Shown: positions 34,300-46,767 of the stretch, one piece after another
Numbering within the stretch: position 1 is the stretch's first letter
Layout: each line of letters starts with the position of its first letter
Source of the DNA: Massospora cicadina
Lineage: Eukaryota > Entomophthoromycota > Entomophthoromycetes > Entomophthorales > Entomophthoraceae
Reading direction: 5' to 3'
Assembly (NCBI GenBank): GCA_022478985.1
Contig: JAKSZP010014468.1
Span: 186,001 to 250,000 of the forward strand
DNA length: 64,000 bases
Made by a program: the position numbers and the translations under genes
Notes under the pieces: generated by a model
Seen by the model: only the letters and a program-made list of their open reading frames with translations
Databases searched by the model: none
What the model was told of the DNA's origin: nothing

Positions 34300-35980
34300 A
34301 AGCTGCTATGCGTCCATAATTAGGGGTGAGTAGAATTTGGGTGGCTCATCTTCCTCCTCTGCGTTGGACAGTGTACAGCAGAGCACTGAGAGCACAGACG
34401 TGGGTGGGATCTCAAAATAGGTGTCGAGGTAGCAGAGTGGCTCTTGTAGCTCGAATTTAGCTATGTGGAGGGTGGTTATACAATCAGATAGGGCTTTTTA
34501 GCCTTAAGGCAAACTTTGGGTAGGGTGGTGAAGGTAGCAATGTTGTTTCTGGTGATGCGGATCTTGGGGCCAAATTTAGCAACCATTGCAACTTTTTATA
34601 TTTCAGGCTGGGAACTTGATGGAATTAAAGAAATCTTTTTTAAGAACTTGATTATGGGGTAAGGGCAGAGCTGGGTATCCCCTTGGCCAAAACTGCGAAG
34701 ATTTCACTATGTCCTTTCCAAGGGGTGGCAATCAGGGAGGTAACAGCCTCTTTGGTGAGTTTGTGGTCACTTCAGAATTCATCAGCATCAAAGCATAGAG
34801 CATAATGCAAAGTTGGAAATTGAGCTGCATAATCTGCGTTTAAGTTCATTTTGAGGCCTGAGGCCTTGACTGAGTCGGGGATAGGATTTCCCAAACTTAT
34901 CAACTTCCTCCAAATAATCCCAGGGTTTTTGGTTAACAATGATAGGTTTATTGGCATATGGGTGGGCTGGGTTGGGCGGCTGGCTGGCTGGGTCTTTTTT
35001 GAATTTACTGGGGTCCATGCTGGCTCCTGATTATTTGGAGTGGGAGTGGGAATTTGTCATGTAGGTTCTTTATTGGCTGAAACCGTGGAAGTTGCATCTA
35101 CCATTTTGGATAGGGAGGGAAGATTTTGTCCCATTAAAAAAAGATTATGTCAGCGATGGGAGCATTGTGGAAGCTTTTGAAAGTGTGGGCTCCAGCTTGG
35201 GCTATGGTGGGACAGTGTCGCTTCAAGTGGTACAGATTAAAATCAAATGGGGCAGATTGTGCGCCCTTTGTTTACTCTGACCCAGAAAGGGTAATTGCGG
35301 GCAGAGTGGACAACAGTGCGAGGGGGAATCAAAATTGTAATTTTAGTTGATATTAGGCATGTAGTTGCAAAGGTACAAGGTCTGTAAGTTGGTTGGCTTC
35401 ATTGGGAACCACAAATTGTAGAACGGGGTTGGCGCCATATACTGACAATCCAGCTATTAGTTTGTTGTATAAAGTCTCAGGGGGAGGTGGGTGGGAAGGC
35501 ATGCAAATTTAGCAGCAAGAGTGTTGTCATCAGGCAACTGGGTGCAAGTGGCTGGGATGGGATTTCCTGGAACACCAGGGGAATGTTGGCTGCGATTGCA
35601 GCAACCGCTTCAGTGGTGAAGCCAAGGTCAAAGTACCCTTTGTAGGGGTGGAAGTCAATAAAACCTGCAGGCTGCATAAGCACCTGGTCTAATTCTATAA
35701 TTTTTTGTCATTGTAGAAAAACAAGTTGCCATATTCAACCCAGAGGCCATATCACATCTTGCTTTGGGGAGCTCCATGGGGCTACAAGGCACTACTTGGG
35801 AACGTGCAAGGTGGAGGACTAGATCCTTGGGGGTAAGTATTGACCTGAGGCATTGGGGGGCTGGTCAACCTAGTTTGAAAGCATTTTCCCGCTAGGCAGA
35901 AGATGCTAGGGGCTTTCGCCGCTGCCCCATTTTAAAGCAGTGGGTGGTAGATCCAAGTATATTGGAGTTTTGCTGTAGTC
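34300..35980 (-). pseudogene. LINE ORF1-like remnant of a second LINE subfamily, without ORF2
   Basis: It is GC-richer than its flanks and coding on the minus strand. Near 35290-35200 it reads YPFWVRVNKGRTICPI, a stop, then (shifted) FNLYHLKRHCPTIAQA. This aligns with the zinc-knuckle region of LINE-1 ORF1 (HPFRVTVDSAPPICTFC, then GHKAHTCP) and rebuilds a CX2CX4HX4C pattern if the stop replaced the second Cys codon. Upstream (35690-35460) is a gag-like stretch (GYFDLGFTTEAVAAIAANIP). Downstream (35018-34772), MDPSKFKKDPASQPPNPAHP resembles a basic, Pro-rich ORF1 tail. The reverse transcriptase ORF that should follow is absent, which is odd for a LINE because insertion normally loses the 5' end first. 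Confidence 0.5.
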
Positions 35981-37053
35981 ATTTTTTTGGAGTTTTTTAG
36001 TTCTTTTGTAATTTTAAATTTGCTCAAAGGTGGTATCAAGTGGAAAGAAAAAAATAATTAAACAATAAAAAAGAGTTCCAAGGATCTAAAATTCAGATTA
36101 CAAAAAAAATATTATAAAATGAGACCTTAGGAAAGTCGTCAATCCCTGTGTTTCCAAATAAGCAAGCTATCTCATTTTCAATCTATATAAAAACAGATTG
36201 TAGCACAACGTTGTATGGTTCCATTACAAGGATCTTGAATGTACATCCTTTATTGGATACTCATATCCACAATAGTTCCCTTTGTCATATGCTCAGGATG
36301 CATCAATGCCCTCTCAATTCATAAGCAGCACCAAATATAACCAAAATCCTTCTACAACTATGAAGTCAGGACTAAGTGTTTATATCTCTTTTGACTTAAA
36401 TAAAATTGTCTATTCTTCTTGCTTGTATACTATTCATATTACGTAACGCAATTAAGAGGTCAATAAATCCCTGGTGACACTATCAAGACAGATAAATATT
36501 GATCTAAAAGTTATGCAAGCCTTGGACCTTGAAAATACACCGGTGCATTTTTTGGGTGCTTTACTTATACCATTAGTCACAATTTCTATGTGAAAGCCAA
36601 TTCTGTTTTTTGCTCATGAACATGAGTTTGTGAAAATTTTGTTAATTCCAGAACTATTATATCCTACAACTTTGGTATAGGTTGATGGCGCCATCATTAA
36701 ATGAGTTTTAACTCGAAAAGAAACACACTTTTTTTTATTACCAATTCTCAATCAGGTGAATTCTCTGCTCCCATTTTTAACAATAGTGAATGCAGTGCGG
36801 CAACAATGGATTATTCTTATAATGAAGCTGTGCCTGAATTACTACCATTTTAGTTATCCTTGAGCGTTTTAAGACTATGTATGATGTGAAAGCGCCAATT
36901 GTCTACCAAGCTGATTCTAGTTTGAACTTAGAATCCAGCTCTTGGTTGAACTTATCAATTTAACTTTCTCTTATATCCTTACACAGTTAAGAAGGATCAA
37001 GACCAAGAGCTTGTAATTTTTTCTATTATGGCAAAGTGATAAATGATTAAGAA
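35981..37053. other. No confident gene
   Basis: AT-rich sequence without an open frame above 60 codons. A TGGTATCAAGTGG motif at 36035 resembles the motif at 9427, and both follow a T-rich tract. No paired LTR supports reading either as a primer-binding site. Confidence 0.4.
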
Positions 37054-37960
37054 AACCTCCTTTATCTCATCCCTGTGTTCATTTTCACAGAAACCTAATG
37101 GTACCTATATGAAAGCTTGACTACTTCCAGGAACAACGAATTTTACTAAATATAAAATATAGGGAGTAAGACATATTTCTTAATTAAAAAGTTGGTACTA
37201 ATTAAAGTATCAGTGGAGAATCAAGGTTGTGATGAGAATATTAGCATACATGTGTAAGGGTAAAAGTAGTCTTAGGTATTTAGGAGTGATGGCACAGTCC
37301 AGGTTCACGTTAGACTAGATCAAGATTCATCATGGAACGCTGGATTGAGAACATTAATAGTAGCGCATTTAAGTGGTTTCCATTATCTGTTATTAAAAAG
37401 CTATATGAGAAAAAGTATGATAGGTGGCATAAGGTGGATAATGAGGCTACTAGAGGGGCAAAACACTGATATAACATTTTACTTTATATCATATTTATAT
37501 TAAGTCAGTTTGCCATTACTTCCAGTCTCATCAGACAGAAAAGAACTAATGGGTCAGTTTATCTGAATTGTGTTTAGTTGTAAATTTGGCATTGTTATAG
37601 TAAATCGCTTAGTGCTTGATTTTTTATTATCAATGATTTCAGGCTTTAGGCTTATAAAGCATTAATCAATATGTTAGACTTAAATCATTAATAAATTTTG
37701 GAATAACAAAGTCAAGGATTCCCCTAAACTAGAGCAATTCTCAACAGTACCCTATGTCTTATCTAGATTATGGGCACTTGAACAACGTTACAGTCCCAGA
37801 TCCATACCCCCTACCTCTCAAGACTGTTGCTACCCAAGCAATCTTGAAATTCAAAGTCTTTTCAGAACTAGACTTGGTAAAAACTTTACACCAAGTGCAG
37901 GTTAATTCTTGGCAGAAATGGCTGACAGTAATTTAATACAAAGTATGTAATATACAAGTT
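37054..37960 (+). pseudogene. Ty3/gypsy reverse transcriptase fragment, element D
   Basis: On the plus strand, SSLCSFSQKPNGTYM near 37065-37110 matches the RT finger motif (PVFIVPKPNGTYR). At 37760-37936, HLNNVTVPDPYPLP followed by FSELDLVKTLHQVQVN matches the next RT blocks (DYRxLN..T..DPYPLP; FSxLDL..(A/G)FHQV). In intact elements these two parts are nearly adjacent. Here about 620 bp of AT-rich DNA separates them, presumably a later insertion I cannot identify. Sequence after 37960 has no readable pol, and no LTRs could be found. It is a different subfamily from E, which is on the other strand. Confidence 0.6.
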
Positions 37961-39398
37961 AAAACAATGACTTTCACCTAAGCATTACTTTTGTGTAAAA
38001 AGTGACCAAGAAAAGTTTGAAGGAAGCAACTAATTTGTTAGATGTCTACTACACTAATAAGTAGTAAGACCACAACTTTGACAAGCATGCAGTTACACTA
38101 GGGACACCTCCCTGTAGAGCTTAGCGCATAGAAATGAACAATACAATATAACAGGTTCAATATTTAATTAAAGTATTCCGTCATATATATTATCAAATGA
38201 TAGAATCATACCCATCAACCAAACTTTTTTATTGTTAACAAGACCTGAGCTAATATAATAACTATGGATACCATTTCTGTGATTTACATAAAGAAACGTT
38301 TTGAAAAATACTTTGGGCTACCAAAACCTAAAAAAGTTTACCAAAATGCAATCTGGAAAAAATGGTGACACTTTTATGGTGGATTCAGAATCCCCAGACC
38401 CTAGGATTGACCTAGGTAAGGCTTCCATAGGGCTTACTGACAGGGCCCCAAAAACAATTATAACCTAGAGTAGCATTAAAAATCTTGGAATAGCATAATA
38501 AAATTTCTGCGGGGTGCCATCAATTGAGGAAACAAATATTAATACTTCAATTTTAATACAGAGAAATTTCACATTGGACTTACTAGAGATAGCATGGTGC
38601 AATCTCAAGGCAACACTTTCTATAAAACTTTCAAAGAAGTACATCTGACTGCAATTGATACGAAAAATTGATTAAAAGATTGTCAGGTTTAGATGTCAAT
38701 GATTATCATCATATTTGGATCAGATTTATTTTTGTTAATTCTGTTGGGCTTCCATTTTTAAGATCAATGGTGTTATGCCCAAGAATCTTGATTACACTAC
38801 TTGAAGCTGAATAAATCGCATTAAAAGTATTTTAAAAGGGTACTAAGTCACCACTTATGTCTCATCAACTAAAGTATCTGTTCTATGGTAATTATGGAGG
38901 AATGAACTACTTGAAGCTAAGTACTAAAATGAGATATAATAATGTCGTGACTTTATTATTATATAAAACAGGGAGCTTTTGTGCCACGTTTAACAACACA
39001 AACACCAAAAAGAAAAATGTAAATAATATCAAAGGGGGTGACATCCAGAAGGAGGTTCTTGGCTAGGTAAGACTTTATGTATGGTAAGTACCTTTGTATC
39101 ATAATTCTGATACAGAAAAGATAATGAGCGAATAATTAAGTCAGATGAGACTAGAGGTCACTATGGTAATCATTTGGCAGCTTTTTCATTATTACCCTGA
39201 TTGAGTTTTACTTAATTTGTTGCGTGAGTGCTACTTATAGTAGTGGTCACCTGAACTACTTATGACTGACATTTTGATTAGGTAGAATTCACCTTGGTGT
39301 ACATTACCCACATGGTGATTCTTCAAAATATCCCTAGAGTCGATTTGAGCTGTGCTGCCTGTCAAACTTCTTTAGGTAACTTATCAAATTATTACCTG
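37961..39398. other. No confident gene; may include the 3' LTR of element E
   Basis: AT-rich and stop-rich. The minus strand has CCAATAAGGGGGTTACAGG near 39390-39408, a polypurine-tract-like run just after the E integrase. The 3' LTR of E should therefore lie to its left, but its partner is beyond the right edge of the window, so its ends cannot be defined. Confidence 0.35.
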
Positions 39399-39639
39399 TA
39401 ACCCCCTTATTGGGTCCAGGAAACAATTTGGTTGAGGGAGTCAAATAATCTTTATTTCCCATTATGTATAATATCAGGATATCTGACATCACCCCATTCA
39501 AGAATAATGATGGGTGAGTACTGATGCAAGAATCTTCTATGAATTTGGTTGATTTTTACTTCAATTCTCAAAGAAATGATTAATTATTTATCTCCGCATT
39601 TATGTGAGTTGTCTTATGGGTTATCCCACATGAAATCTA

Positions 39640-41016
39640 ATGTTCCTCCTCAGGACGATATTAAATTGTGATAATAGAACTAGGTCTGAAATCTCTAAGG
39701 CGGTTAAAAATTGGAGATTTGCGTTTGCTTATTGCTCTTCCCTTGTAACCATTTTGCCAGATTTGTCATTGCCTCCAATTGAGGTCCTACTATCTTCTAG
39801 GATAGTCTTCTTAGCACTTTCCCAGGCTCTTCAATGTTATTACTGGTAACTTCACGAGTACAATCTGGGATTCTAAGTTCTCTTTTTATAAGGCCTTGAA
39901 GAGAGACAATTTGATAAAAACTGAATACTTATACCATAAGCCATCAACGCACTTGGGAGATACTAGTCACAGTCTAATGAATCAGTATAGTCATTTTTTG
40001 TAGTTCTGAGATCAATGTCCCGTTTGCTCTTTCTACATATCCATTAATTGATGGATTATATGATTCTGAGAATAGTCGTTGGTTTCTAATTCTTGTTGCT
40101 AAGATTCTCAAAACACTTGACATAAAATTAATCTATCATTGCAGAGTAGAACCTGAGGGCAGCCGTGCCTAGTAAATATGTTTTGATACAAATAGTTAGA
40201 AGTAATTTAAAAGTCTGTGTGGTAATGGCAATCACTCTGACCCAATTATTAAAAAATTGGCATTATTAGGATGTACTGACTTCTTCCTATGTTTTCAGGT
40301 AGTAGACCTAAGACGTCTAAACTGATGGTATGGAATGGCTTCTGAGGGGCCGTGGGTTGATACTTGTACTTAACCTTATGAGGCGTTTGCTTTTTATGTG
40401 TGATGAAAGCATCTAAGACTTCCACTACAGAGTCCAGTAATCCTACCTAATTGTAGTGATTCTTGATCCATTCATGAGCTTTTCTGGCCCCTCCATGTCT
40501 TAAGGTAGTGTGAGCTTCTATTATGACTGGTACCCGTTATGAAGGTCATAAGTAATGTAGACGTTCAATTCTAACTTCCTTGTATACTATTTTTACAAGA
40601 TTCTTTATTATTTTATAATATAGTTTAAGCATCTTCTGAACTGGTTACTTTATTTTCTGTAAGTCTGGATTCAGGAGTAAGTTGTGTACCCGTCCAGCTT
40701 CGCTATTATCAAGCATATAAAAGCTAAAAGCAGTTCAGTCCATCGATGTTCATGTGTTTCATTCCAACTCATTGGATGGTATTTATGTCATAGTGGTAAA
40801 GCTTGAGGGCCCTACTAGCTAGTCTTATTGTCAGAACCTTCATGTTTTGCAGCTAAATTAGTGAAGCATGGCTCTTCACAACAATAAAATTTGTTCCATA
40901 CAATAATGGGTCAGAAATGTTTTGCTGCCAGGAGACAGCTAAGCACTCTTTATCCATGACATTATAATTTCGCTCAGTTTTAGAAAACATATTGCTATAA
41001 TATGACAATGGATGAT
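39640..41016 (-). pseudogene. Element E, piece 4: RNase H end and integrase
   Basis: On the minus strand it opens directly at the A insertion with HPLSYYSNMFSKTERNYNVM then DKECLAV (41010-40930). This is the RNase H motif (P.(A/S)Y.S..L...E.NY...(D/E)KE.LA). Near 40070-40010 it reads YNPSINGYVERANGTLI, the integrase core motif with its catalytic Glu. The integrase C-terminal region continues to about 39640. The preceding RNase H residues lie at 48908 onwards, on the far side of element A, proving that A inserted into E. Stops are present in each domain. Confidence 0.78.
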
Positions 41017-42139
41017 TGTTGGGTTTTTTGCCCATATTACCAGACAATTAGATACCAGGGGTCACTTGGGGACAATCAAAATAGAGAAATAAATTATATC
41101 GGTTGACCCTGATTTTGGGGTAACAATGTTTGGGGGATTTTAGGTAATTTTCCTGGTTTGAATCTGTTGGGGATCAATCTGGGTATATGCTCAAGTTCTT
41201 GTCAGGCAGAGTTGCTGACAAAATAGGAGCATCTGATAGTTGATTGATGATTAATTGTCATTTGTACAAATTGGGATCAGTCAGTTTTATCACTGAATGA
41301 TTGGACTTTTAAGGATCAAGTTGCAAGGGTAGTGATGCTGCCTGTAATTAGCAAATAAATCAGTTGGTTTGCAACCTTCCTTAAAGGGTAACAAGTCCCG
41401 ATACCTAAGCAGGTCACTTGCCAAATATGGTTGGTTTGCTGGGATCGAGAAGTAAATGGTAGGGACACATTTTATGACTCAATCCGCTTTTAGGTCTCAA
41501 GGATATCTGACAACGGAATCCTAGCCAGGATGGGAAAGACCATTGCTGATGAGATGACGATGGGTAATTCAACAGCAACAGCTGCCATTTCATCAATGAG
41601 GTGCCAACTGAGGTTTGGGCACCTAATCCTCACTATAAATTCGCCTAAGGATTCACTTAGTAAAAGCAATCAATTACCAGAGAATTATCATAATATACTT
41701 TAGCAGAACTCATTTCTAGTTCTCTTCTTATTCAAGGAAATTATTGCTGTGTGCTTTAATTGGAGACTCTTTAGGGTAAAGAGTATGGATCTGAGCGTGA
41801 ATCCAGAGAAGAGAAGCTGAGCTTAATTGGGGATTGCTACCAACTGTGTGTCACCAGAGAGAAGCTTTAAATGAGGATCTGAGAATGGATCAGGTGAGGC
41901 TGTATAAGGGAACAATCCCTATTGAGTACATCTTTTAGTATTTAGAGGAGAATTACTTGTCAAGCGTTGGACCCAATACTAGTGCTTTTTTCAACTATGG
42001 ATAATAGTCAACATATTATTATCATTCAACTATATATCTTTATCAGGCAACGTGGAGAATTGCACAACACTGAACCTGTGCGTTTATCAATTTAGGGTTA
42101 TCAGCCATTAACAATCAACAGGACCAATAAATTTGAACA
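41017..42139 (+). repeat. 5' LTR of element A
   Basis: This 1.12-kb repeat begins TGTTGGG and ends TTGAACA. It is collinear with 47780-48907. Long shared stretches include TTTGGGGGATTTTAGGTAAT, CTAAGCAGGTC.CTTGCCAAA and ATTGCTGATGAGA.GACGATG. Confidence 0.9.
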
Positions 42140-42141
42140 AT

Positions 42142-42157
42142 TGGTGCTCACTACAGG
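42142..42157 (+). other. Primer-binding site of element A
   Basis: TGGTGCTCACTACAGG lies two bases after the LTR. It is the most complete form of the site shared by A, A2, C, F and G. The implied tRNA 3' end is CCUGUAGUGAGCACCA, so the acceptor stem should start GCUCACU with discriminator A. Confidence 0.88.
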
Positions 42158-42159
42158 GC

Positions 42160-43200
42160 TGTAGTTAAGTAAGACACTAAGGACACAATTTCAGATAAGA
42201 AAGAAATAAGAAAATTCTGGTAGGAGTTAGCGCTGTCAACCAGAACGTCTTGTTTTATGAGATCATTAAGAATTCGCTGCCTTGGAGGAGAGAGTTCCAA
42301 GATTGAGGAAGGGGTCAAAAATGTCACTAATTTTGGCAATGAGTTACTTGGGTAAGTAAGGTTATTGGAGAAGAAAAAGGGAAAATTAGTCAAAGAAGTT
42401 TCATTCTTGAAGATGGAACGTGTTTTGGATCAAGTTCAATTGCGTTCACCCATCTCAGATGTGGAGCAACTAGTGAAGCTAATCAAAGAACTAAAGAATT
42501 GGACATGTGAATGTGAATCATATATGGCTTTTAATGCCAAATAAGATACTCAAGATTTTAGAAAAGGACTTGCAGCCTAGATATGATACTGTCTAGTGCT
42601 GCAAAATAACCTGCTCCACCATATTTTACTTAAGATGATGATTAATAGCAGGGACAACTCAGGTTGAAATTGGGTCTTCTTAAATAGTCCTGAGGATCTG
42701 TAGGGTCAACTCAGGTTGAAATTGGGTCCACTAGAAATAGTCCCAAGGAGCGGTGTTTAGATGAGATACTAGATGAGGCATTAGATAAGTTAATATGGAA
42801 AATCAATCAGTTCAGAATAATAGATTAATTTATTAATGAGGAGTATGAGGCCAAAACCTTAACTGTTTGATACAAGATAGTGGGATAATTTGTTTGACCA
42901 ATGATAGTTAATCAATGAGGCAAAAATTGCTGGAGATGAAGATCTTCAATTCAATATTAATTGGATGAAGGGGACAAAAGAAGAACCTCTTAACCTAATT
43001 GTAGGTTAAAAGTCCCATTACAAAAGTAAAATACAAAAAAAATAAAAATACAATATATTAAATATCCATTTTATTGGTCCATGATTTTCAGAAATATAAT
43101 GAGATGAGATTAATGGCATGAGTAACCAAAAATATTTATTTATTGGTCAATTGAGAGCAACTCACTGATCTGACGGACAGATAGCAAGAAGAGGAATTTG
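42160..43200 (+). pseudogene. gag of element A, heavily decayed
   Basis: The plus strand between PBS and pol contains gag pieces in shifting frames with many stops. One block near 42280-42370 matches the A2 gag. A 60-bp stretch recurs in tandem near 42650-42740 (ACTCAGGTTGAAATTGGGTC occurs twice), a small internal duplication. No zinc knuckle is readable. Confidence 0.55.
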
Positions 43201-45790
43201 AGCTCTTTGACAAGTATTTGAATTATTTGCCCAGGATGACCATGATTTGAGATGTGCAAGAGATGTAATTCACAAGGTCAATGCTGAGGAAAATTTGCTA
43301 ATAAGAATGAGACCAATTCGACAGTCAAAGGTGGCCAAATTGGTAGTAGAGGAAAAAATAAGCAAAGTGAAGCATGGGCTTCTAGTTCCGTCATCAAGTC
43401 CCTGGGTGAGCCCTATCATTATCGTGAAGAAGAAGGATGGCTCTAATTGGGTGGTGGTCATTTATTGGAAGCTGAATAAAATTATGAAGAAGGACTTATA
43501 TCCACTACCACAAATGATGATGTGCTTGATCAATTGGGAGAAGAAAAGTATTTCTTACAATGGATATTATATTGGGATATTGGCAAAGTGATTTGCCAAG
43601 AGAAGACCAGGAGAAAATGTAAATTTTTACTATGCAGGGGCTTTATCAACTGACGATGATTATTAAGGCTCTATGCAATAAGAATGCGACGTTCCAGAAG
43701 GCCTAGGACGCCATACTAAATAACTTGAAGTTGCCATGCGTCCTGGTGTACTTGGATGATATAAATGTGTTCATTAGGACGTTCACTGACCAATTGCACC
43801 ATTTGGAGGAAGTGTTTAAGTGACTATCCACGGCCAACCTGAAGATTAAGCTGAGGAAGTGTCACTTCTTCAAGAAAGAGATAGAATATCTGGGATCCGT
43901 AATCAACACTAGTGGACTGCAGCTGCAAGCCCAAAAAATCGAAGCCATAGGGAGGATGGCTGTACCAAGAAGTGTCCAAGATATCCAAGTATTCCTTGGA
44001 ATGGTTGGATATTATAGAAGTTTCATTTAGCATTTTGCAAGAATCTCTGAGCCCGTATTCCATTTGTTGAAGGATCCAGAAAAGGATTCATTTGGAGTGA
44101 ATAGGTCCAGAGATCCTTTGATGAATTACATAAAAAGTTATTAGATTCTCCTGTTTGAAATATCCAAAAAATAATTTAGAATATATAATACAAACTGATG
44201 CTACATTAATGGCTATCAGCACTGTTTTGAGCCAAGTAGATGAACTTGGGGATGAACATCCAGTGGCATATGTGAGCCAGACACTCTCAGCCGCTAAAAG
44301 GAATTACATTGTGCCTGAGCATGAAAGCCTTGCAGTCATTTATTCCTGTAAACAAATTAGGTGTATATCCATTTAATGCACTTCAAAGTGGTGATGTACT
44401 ACTTCTTGTTGCATTGCTACACAAATTGCAAGAACAAGAAGAGCGACTGACTGATGAGCACTAAAGCTACAGGCTTACAATTAGGAGATAGTCCACCGTT
44501 CTGAGCTTCTCATCAGAATTCTGATGGCTTATCACAGTTACCAATGGTCCAGGTGATAAACCAGCAAGCAAATAACTGTTCAAGAAAATGGCTGACGGAG
44601 AAATTGGGAACAAGCCCCAAAAAATCCAAGGTGCTCTTTAAAAAACGAAGGAAAAACTGTACCATGTATGGACAAGCTTTCAAGACAATAAATGGAAAGT
44701 TATTACTATTCTTAAAGCCATCAGAATGAATGGCTATCATTTAAGCTACGTATAAGGCTGTCAGGCATGGAGGCCTATGGAAATCAACTGATCATATTTG
44801 CCAGTATTACTACTAGGGTCCATCAACTACGATGTACTGGACTATCTGGCTTGTTGTTTGGAGTGCCAGTTGCATAAGCCGCACAAGACACAACTTAAAC
44901 AATGACTGGTCTGCCTGGATTTGCTTGGCATATGGTGTCCATCAATGTGATGAGACCACTAACTTAGAGTACTGTGGGAATCAAGTACATCATAGTTACA
45001 ATTGACCATCTAATGAGGTGGGTCAAGATGAAGGCCCTGGCAAAAGTAGATGCTACCAGCACTGCAAAGTTTATCCTAGATCAAGTAGTATACTGACATG
45101 GATGCCCACAGGTCCATCTGAGTGATAATTGAACGAATTTCTCATCTCATGTGATCCCAAAATTCTATAAAAAATGGAAACCAAGGATTCATGTCTGTAC
45201 CCTACCAGCTGAAGATGAACAGAATGGTAGAACAAGTCAATGGGACGCTGGCTGCGATGCTGAGGAAGCTGGTCGCAGGAAGAGCTTATGCGTGTGGGAA
45301 TGTACCTTAGTTCAGTGATGTTCACCTACAATATAAATCACACAGAAATGGAAAAATGCCGTTTGAGTTTCTAGATGGAAGGAAGGCTGTGTTGCCACCA
45401 ATTTTATATTTGATGGTGGAACCAAGATTTGGGATGAGTGCTGAGCAGTAATTGAACCTCTTGACAAATTTCCTGATTGAAATGCAATTTTGAGAATTTG
45501 ATATTACTTTAAAGAAAAGGATTTTATAAAAATAACAGATGACAAGAGCCATCTGACCTTATCAGAATACTGAATAGGCGAAAAATTTGCCTATTGAGAT
45601 ACTCATGGTTTGAGGGGAAGAAACAAGTTGTATGCATTGTGGTCAGGTCCATTTGAGATTATTGCCAAGATGGCGACGGACGCCTACTCCATCAAGAACC
45701 TCAAGGATGGAAGGATAGTAATTTGAGTCCATGCTAAGTATTTAAAGCAATGGATTGATGAAAAAATAATGAAAAAGAATTCCTGAAGGA
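43200..45790 (+). pseudogene. pol of element A (RT-RNase H-integrase), broken
   Basis: Plus strand, Ty3/gypsy order. RT fingers lie at 43247-43591 (LLVPSSSPWVSPIIIVKKKD, then VVVIYWKLNKI, where DYRKLN is expected). The catalytic box is intact: VLVYLDDINVFI near 43740-43775. The connection reads VFLGMVGYYRSFI near 43990-44030. RNase H is at 44155-44376 (QTDATLMAISTVLSQVDELG; HPVAYVSQTLSAAKRNY). An integrase zinc-finger region lies near 44760-44880 and a core near 44920-45290 (RMVEQVNGTLAAMLRKLVAG). The C-terminal end (WSGPFEIIAKMATDAYSIKN; VHAKYLKQWIDE) reaches about 45790. Several stops are TGA where Arg is expected. The polyprotein is interrupted roughly every few dozen codons. Confidence 0.82.
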
Positions 45791-46767
45791 ACGCTGAACC
45801 ATTTTGTTGGTTATGTCCTAATAATTTGGTTAGTAAAAAGAAGGCCTCTGAACCATAGAAAATAGGTATGACTTAGTATACCTAGGAACCAGTTTGGGGG
45901 AATAAAACAAAAAGATGGACCGCTGAACCTAGAAAAGGTCAAGTTCCATAGAAAAAAATAAATAATTTGACAAAATTATAGTAAAAAATATTATTAAAAG
46001 CATAGAAAAGAGATATATTTTTATAATTCTTTAATGTTTGTTCCTTGACTTGGGGGTAATTCTGTCTATGTCGCCACTTGGGGGGAGGATGGATCTCAGT
46101 AGGAGTAAACAAAGCATTGAATCTGTGTGAGATCAGATTCTAGCGAGGGGTCAGACCTACTCAAACCAAGTTTTTTGAGTGGATGCTGATCCCTGAAAGA
46201 AAGTAACTAGGGGAAGAGATATGGAAATGTCAGAACATGCCAAATGCAATACCCCAGATCACATAGGGAAGCAACAGAACAAGAAGAGGCAATCAGCGAA
46301 TAACACTGAATAATCCTGATAAGGCATCAGAGCCAGAAGATTAGTCTTGAGTGCTTGCAACAGGCTTTGTCAAGAACATTGGACATATGAGATGGCATTA
46401 AGCAAGTATACTAGGTGGTGGTTGCAAAATCATGCCCCTATTTAAGCCATTAGTGAAAGATACTAAGGGGATGCACAAGAAATGAGATAGTCATGTAAGG
46501 AGCGAATGGAATCCTAAAGATGATGACTTAAAACTTCTTTGAAGTGGAAGCAGAATGAGCAATTGAAAGCTAGTAGAGGTTGGAAGCTTCCTTGCCCTAC
46601 TTCAAAGAACTTGGCTTGCAAAGCGAAGAGCATAGGCTGCAACATCTCAATCTAGGATGTTTTCAAGATCAGAGGGGTTCAAAGAGATTTGAACAAAGCC
46701 TCAGTTTCTTGTGGGCCTCAATTCTGCATAGGGGAGCTCAAGATGTTAGTTGTTTCTGATGGCTAGT
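45791..46767. other. Element A, region between pol and the antisense frames
   Basis: No open frame above 60 codons on either strand. G-rich runs (CTTGGGGGTAATTC near 46050 and ACTTGGGGGGAGGATGG near 46077) resemble polypurine tracts but lie 1.7 kb before the 3' LTR. They could be internal tracts or relics of an earlier LTR boundary. Confidence 0.5.
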
